A stretch of 32,805 nucleotides of DNA, from positions 1-32,805 of the forward strand of contig JAYWHK010000058.1 in NCBI GenBank assembly GCA_043777755.1, given 5' to 3'. The stretch comes from CANHEE01 sp043777755 (GTDB lineage: Bacteria; Bacteroidota; Bacteroidia; Chitinophagales; Saprospiraceae). This document shows, one piece after another, positions 29,409 through 32,805 of the stretch; positions within the stretch are counted from its first letter, which is position 1; each line of letters opens with the position of its first letter. Below the pieces are notes generated by a model that ran no database searches, was not told the DNA's origin, and was given only the letters and a program-made list of their open reading frames with translations. Made by a program: the position numbers and the translations under genes.

Positions 29409-31619
29409 TTATTCCTTATGTTCAATACTGTACCTAACTCCAACAAAACCTCTAATACCCATCAAAGGTCCCCAAATTTGCGACGCATCAAAATAATCAC
29501 CAAACGGATTTTGCGCCGAAACAATTGGGTTGTGTTGTACATAATTGGTTAGGTTTTCACCGCCAAAATAAATTTCCCAACGACCTAACAGCTTGGTTAT
29601 CTGCATATTAACATTCAGATAAGCTGGCGAGGTATTCGTGTGTTCTGTATGGTATTCTACTGGTAAATTACTTCGATTTGTCAAACGCTGTGAACCAACG
29701 AAGTGATTACTGATGTGAAAAAGCCAAGTTTTGTCATTTGTTTTAAAATCCAAAGTCAAAAGTCCTCGATGTGCCGCCACTAAAGGCGGTCTATTCAATT
29801 GACCAGCCAAAGTAGTTTTTACATCATTAAATTTGTAAGCAATTTTGAAATCAAAAATTTCTGAAAATTTACAGGTAAAAACACCCATAAAACTGGTCGA
29901 ATAAGATTTTCCAGTTAGGTTATAAAAAGCAACTTTTTTAATATTTTCATCAAAATCAACAATGATTTGATTAGAAAATCGAGTATGGTAAAGATCCGTG
30001 CTAAAAGACGCATTTTTTCCAGCTATTTTAAAGCGATTAGAAAAATTAACGCCTGTATTCCAACCATCTTCAGGTTTTAAATCTTTGCTAATGTCCAAAT
30101 TTCGATTACCCGCCAAGGTATTCAAGTTTTCAGCAATCACATTTGCTACACGCCAACCTCTACCTGCTGACGCTCTGATAATACTATTTTGAGAAAAATT
30201 ATATTTCAAATTCAATCGAGGTGAAGGAATTACACCAAATTTTTGGTGGTTGTCAGCACGCAAACCTGCGGTAATACCCCAGTCTGTAAAATCTTCGCCC
30301 AACACTGGTCGAGCATAATCGTATTCTGCGAAAACTCCAGTAATTACATCTTTTCTATCCAAATTAATATCATTTACACGTTCTTTGTAGTCGTCCATTT
30401 GAAAACTTGCTCCTGTTTTGAAGCTATGATCGCTTGTTCCAATGATGGTTTGGTAAATCAAATTGGAATAAAAACTTTTTTGAGTGCCTATGTGCGTATT
30501 TTTTCCATACAATTCGTCCGTATCGTGCATGGTCAATCCATAAATCAAAGCCAAAGCATTGTAGCTTTTTTCAAAACCCATATAACCAAAAGTTCCGCCA
30601 ACGTCCAAACGTTTCATGTCTTGACGAACTTTCCAAGCATTGTTTTCAACAGCGACTTGTCCGCCTTGACGATTGTCTTGCAATGCGTGTACGCTAAGTT
30701 GACTGTACCACTTTTTTCCGTTGTGAATCAAACGAGTCATGGCATTGTACTGTCGTTTCAAAGGCATATTGACAAAACCGTCTTTGTCGTGATCCCAAGC
30801 ATTTTGGTTGTCATCAAAATGAAATAAAACTCCAGTACTCCAGTTGTTTTTCAACCTTTTATTGAGGTGAATATTGGCTTCAAAAGTCCCCAAAGAACTT
30901 TCATAAACATTGAGAAATAAGGCTTTATCTTGTGCAGGCTTAACCAATTCCACATTGATTTGACCCGTCAAAGATTGAGAACCTTGCTCTACAGAACTTG
31001 CTCCTTTTGAAATCGAAATACCATCTAACCAAGTGCCTGGATAAAATTCCAAAGCAAAAGGATAAGCTAAACCATAAAAAGTTGGTCTTTTTAATAAACT
31101 CAACTGCGTGTAAATACCTCGAAGTCCTAACAATTGTATCTCGGTAGCCCCAGTAACAGCATTAGGTGAAGAAATATCTACAGAACCGTTGGTTTCAAAG
31201 CTGCCTGCCAAATTACAGCAAGGTGCTTTTCGCAATTCACAAGAAGTGATTTGTTCGATGTGTCTTTTTTCCAAAGTAGAAACAAAATTATCAGGGCGAT
31301 CAGTTTTTACAACCAACTCACCTACTGATTTTATGCCTTTTATTTCTATCCAAATGGATTTTTCATTTGGTTCTACGACAACTTCGGCAGGTTCATAACC
31401 AGTGTATGTAACCAAAAGCGTGTCTGTTTTACTTCTTGCGGAAATTAGAAACTCTCCTTTTTCATTGGTCAGAACAGCACTTTTGGTATTTTTCCATTGC
31501 ACTGTTGCAGATGGCAAACGCTCCTCAGCGGTATTGGCCACAATGCCCTTAATTTCTTTTTGAGCAAAAATAAAATTTGATAGGCTTAAAAATAGTACAC
31601 TGAAGAGTATTTTTTTCAT
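29409..31619 (-). CDS. TonB-dependent outer-membrane receptor
   Basis: 736 residues. The signal peptide MKKILFSVLFLSLSNFIFAQ is followed by a CarboxypepD_reg-like beta-sandwich (about 22-92, KEIKGIVANTAEERLPSATV). A plug domain comes next (about 105-225, with LLGLRGIYTQLSLL and ISISKGASSVEQGSQSLTGQI), then a 22-strand beta barrel to the C-terminus, which ends in FVGVRYSIEHKE. The plug contains C127 and the pair C134-C135 in SCELRKAPCCNLAGSFETN. Such cysteines are uncommon in siderophore receptors and occur in a subgroup of Bacteroidota receptors that I associate, tentatively, with metal ions such as copper. The actual substrate is not visible. No TonB/ExbB genes are in the window. No clear promoter was found upstream, where a long palindromic element lies. 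Confidence 0.92.
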   Translation of the reverse strand: MKKILFSVLFLSLSNFIFAQKEIKGIVANTAEERLPSATVQWKNTKSAVLTNEKGEFLISARSKTDTLLVTYTGYEPAEVVVEPNEKSIWIEIKGIKSVGELVVKTDRPDNFVSTLEKRHIEQITSCELRKAPCCNLAGSFETNGSVDISSPNAVTGATEIQLLGLRGIYTQLSLLKRPTFYGLAYPFALEFYPGTWLDGISISKGASSVEQGSQSLTGQINVELVKPAQDKALFLNVYESSLGTFEANIHLNKRLKNNWSTGVLFHFDDNQNAWDHDKDGFVNMPLKRQYNAMTRLIHNGKKWYSQLSVHALQDNRQGGQVAVENNAWKVRQDMKRLDVGGTFGYMGFEKSYNALALIYGLTMHDTDELYGKNTHIGTQKSFYSNLIYQTIIGTSDHSFKTGASFQMDDYKERVNDINLDRKDVITGVFAEYDYARPVLGEDFTDWGITAGLRADNHQKFGVIPSPRLNLKYNFSQNSIIRASAGRGWRVANVIAENLNTLAGNRNLDISKDLKPEDGWNTGVNFSNRFKIAGKNASFSTDLYHTRFSNQIIVDFDENIKKVAFYNLTGKSYSTSFMGVFTCKFSEIFDFKIAYKFNDVKTTLAGQLNRPPLVAAHRGLLTLDFKTNDKTWLFHISNHFVGSQRLTNRSNLPVEYHTEHTNTSPAYLNVNMQITKLLGRWEIYFGGENLTNYVQHNPIVSAQNPFGDYFDASQIWGPLMGIRGFVGVRYSIEHKE

Positions 31620-31652
31620 TTTATAAAAAATTATGTTCTATGTATTTGGGCT

Positions 31653-31786
31653 AAATTAATTAGTATTATTTTCTTCAGTCGATTGCTCAAAAAGTAGTAA
31701 ATAACTTTCTCCGAAGGAGTCCTTCAGACCCGATGGTCAGCTATTTACTACTTTTTTCTCAACGACAAAATAATACTAATCAATTT
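31653..31786. repeat. nested palindromic intergenic element
   Basis: Outer arms ATTAGTATTATTTT (31659-31672) and AAAATAATACTAAT (31767-31780) are perfect over 14 bp and extend 5 more after one mismatch. Inner arms AAAAAGTAGTAAATA (31689-31703) and TATTTACTACTTTTT (31742-31756) are perfect over 15 bp. Between the arms GTCG/CGAC and TTG/CAA also pair. The inner loop holds two tiny hairpins, CTCC-gaa-GGAG (31709-31719) and GACC-cgat-GGTC (31727-31738). Confidence 0.85.
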
Positions 31787-32689
31787 TTAACGCCTACTTA
31801 TTTTCTGATATTCAGCAATTAGTACAATTTCCATGCGGAAAAGTGGGCGATTTTTATAACGAACTTTTCGCATTGCTTTCATTAAAAAACTTCCTTCATA
31901 TAGGACGAACCAAGAAGCTGGCAATCTTAAATTAGGAAACCAAGTTCTGATTTTTTGAAAAGCAATAAAAGGAATCGTCGTTTGAAAATGAGTAAAACCA
32001 TGAGAACGAAGATCTGCAATTACTTCTGCAAAGGTAGATTCATTGAGGTGTACGCATTGCGCCAAGGTACTTCCACTGTGCGAATTGTCTAAAATTCGGG
32101 TAAAATCGGTTGGGCCATACATACGGTGTGGTAAAATCATTATCAACTTAGAACCGTGATGAAGGGCAGAAGTCAGGGATTTGAAAAAATACGCCTGGTC
32201 ACTCGGAGCAATATGTTCATACACGTTGTCCATCATTAAAACATCAAAGGTTCTTTCTAAGTTAAAATCCAAGATGTTTTGTTGGAAGAAATTTATATCT
32301 TTTGCTGCAATATCGTCTTTTGGATATTCAGCAGCTTTTACATCTAAGCCAAAAAGAGCTGTAGTTTTTACATCTGACAAGTGCAGGGCATACAAAAAAG
32401 CTCCAATACCACTGCCAATATCCAGTAAAGATTTTCCTTCAATTTCTTTTTTAAATTGCTTCACTACTTTTTTTTTCACAATTACAAGCCGAGCAAAATG
32501 ATCTACTGCTTCTGGAAAAAAAATTGGTATTTTGGTATATACTTTTTCGTATAATACTTGACGTTTTTCAAAAGAATTTTCATTTCTAATTGCTTTGTAA
32601 AAAGAGTGTTCTTCTTCAAAAACATTTGTCAGGATTGACGTGGCAATGCCTGTTTCTCGACTAACTTCTTCTAAATCTGGGTATTGCAT
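31787..32689 (-). CDS. class I SAM-dependent methyltransferase
   Basis: 300 residues, soluble. SAM-binding motif I is LLDIGSGIGAF (88-98). The acidic residue after strand 2 is in FGLDVKAAEY (D116), and motif IV FDVLMMDNVYEHI (about 149-161) resembles the D-x-x-x-x-x-x-V-L-E-H-I pattern of Methyltransf_11/23 proteins. The first ~85 residues are a helical cap. The C-terminus after residue ~200 is a lid with several aromatic residues (FIAFQKIRTWFPNLRLPASWFVLYEG). The acceptor is unknown; members of this group act on lipids, quinones, glycans or small molecules. It is followed directly by the nested palindrome and preceded, 24 bases before the start, by a 16-bp perfect hairpin. Confidence 0.88.
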   Translation of the reverse strand: MQYPDLEEVSRETGIATSILTNVFEEEHSFYKAIRNENSFEKRQVLYEKVYTKIPIFFPEAVDHFARLVIVKKKVVKQFKKEIEGKSLLDIGSGIGAFLYALHLSDVKTTALFGLDVKAAEYPKDDIAAKDINFFQQNILDFNLERTFDVLMMDNVYEHIAPSDQAYFFKSLTSALHHGSKLIMILPHRMYGPTDFTRILDNSHSGSTLAQCVHLNESTFAEVIADLRSHGFTHFQTTIPFIAFQKIRTWFPNLRLPASWFVLYEGSFLMKAMRKVRYKNRPLFRMEIVLIAEYQKISRR

Positions 32690-32713
32690 CTTTTTATTTT
32701 TGTAATATATGTA

Positions 32714-32749
32714 AAGTAGCTTATATTTCTCTTGAAATATAAGCTACTT
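32714..32749. terminator. 16-bp perfect hairpin upstream of the methyltransferase
   Basis: AAGTAGCTTATATTTC (32714-32729) and GAAATATAAGCTACTT (32734-32749) with a 4-nt loop. No U tract follows on either strand, so it may be a terminator for a gene beyond the window or a 5' leader structure of the methyltransferase mRNA. Confidence 0.6.
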
Positions 32750-32766
32750 ATGAATAAAACAAATCA

Positions 32767-32789
32767 GATAAACCGATATAAGGTTTATC
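32767..32789. repeat. 8-bp hairpin at the window edge
   Basis: GATAAACC (32767-32774) and GGTTTATC (32782-32789) with a 7-nt loop. It lies next to the 16-bp hairpin; its role is unclear because the neighbouring gene is outside the window. Confidence 0.55.
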
Positions 32790-32805
32790 GTTTGTCAAAA
32801 AAATT

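Noticed and set aside
30243..30827. A 194-codon open frame on the + strand inside the TonB receptor gene
   Set aside because: Antisense shadow of a strongly supported coding frame. The translation has no domain pattern and there is no promoter.

Overview
This AT-rich window (roughly one third G+C by eye) looks like chromosome from a gliding or T9SS-bearing member of the Bacteroidota, most likely a Cytophagia-type bacterium. Three lines of evidence agree. It carries a complete porP-gldK-gldL-gldM-gldN block. Many genes are preceded by the Bacteroidota promoter element TAnnTTTG with no clear Shine-Dalgarno sequence. Several lineage-typical families occur together: DUF4271 beside hemD, tandem OmpH/Skp chaperones, a secreted protein with a T9SS C-terminal sorting domain, and a TonB receptor with a CarboxypepD_reg-like N-terminus.

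Layout. 1-2160 is accessory: a 5'-truncated gene remnant, a GNAT acetyltransferase and a conserved unknown. 2190-6290 holds a membrane-anchored sulfatase and a large fusion glycosyltransferase, separated by a 139-nt self-complementary element. 6540-9770 carries hemD, a DUF4271 membrane protein and two OmpH-like periplasmic chaperones. 9920-11650 has a helix-hairpin-helix protein broken by a frameshift at an A8/T8 tract and a small unknown gene. 11750-17880 is the type IX secretion/gliding core, transcribed on the minus strand in the order porP, gldK, gldL, gldM, gldN. Hairpins lie in the K-L and M-N gaps.

18050-20160 is a cold-shock-type DEAD-box RNA helicase with a leader of about 280 nt. 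20290-21560 is the most unusual stretch. A zinc-ribbon gene lies next to a two-gene module (a GNAT-like protein plus a 56-residue protein). The module is bracketed by a 50-bp perfect direct repeat that copies the first 12 codons of the zinc-ribbon gene, and its promoter is a diverged copy of the zinc-ribbon promoter. 21734-24361 encodes a secreted protein of eight cysteine-rich FN3-like repeats with a T9SS sorting domain, a likely cargo of the machinery encoded upstream. 24757-26658 is an ABC-F ATPase. 26904-29233 is the acpP-fabF-rnc cluster (fatty-acid synthesis and RNase III). The right end holds a TonB-dependent receptor and a SAM methyltransferase.

How the genes relate. GldK/N form the periplasmic ring, GldL/M the inner-membrane motor and PorP an outer-membrane component of the T9SS, and the FN3 protein carries the matching export signal. 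The OmpH proteins would chaperone outer-membrane proteins such as PorP and the TonB receptor. The helicase and the ABC-F protein both act on RNA or ribosomes and share a 22-bp identical promoter core. No tRNA, rRNA, CRISPR array, complete insertion sequence or phage gene was seen. All family calls are from reading the translated sequence; no database search was run.
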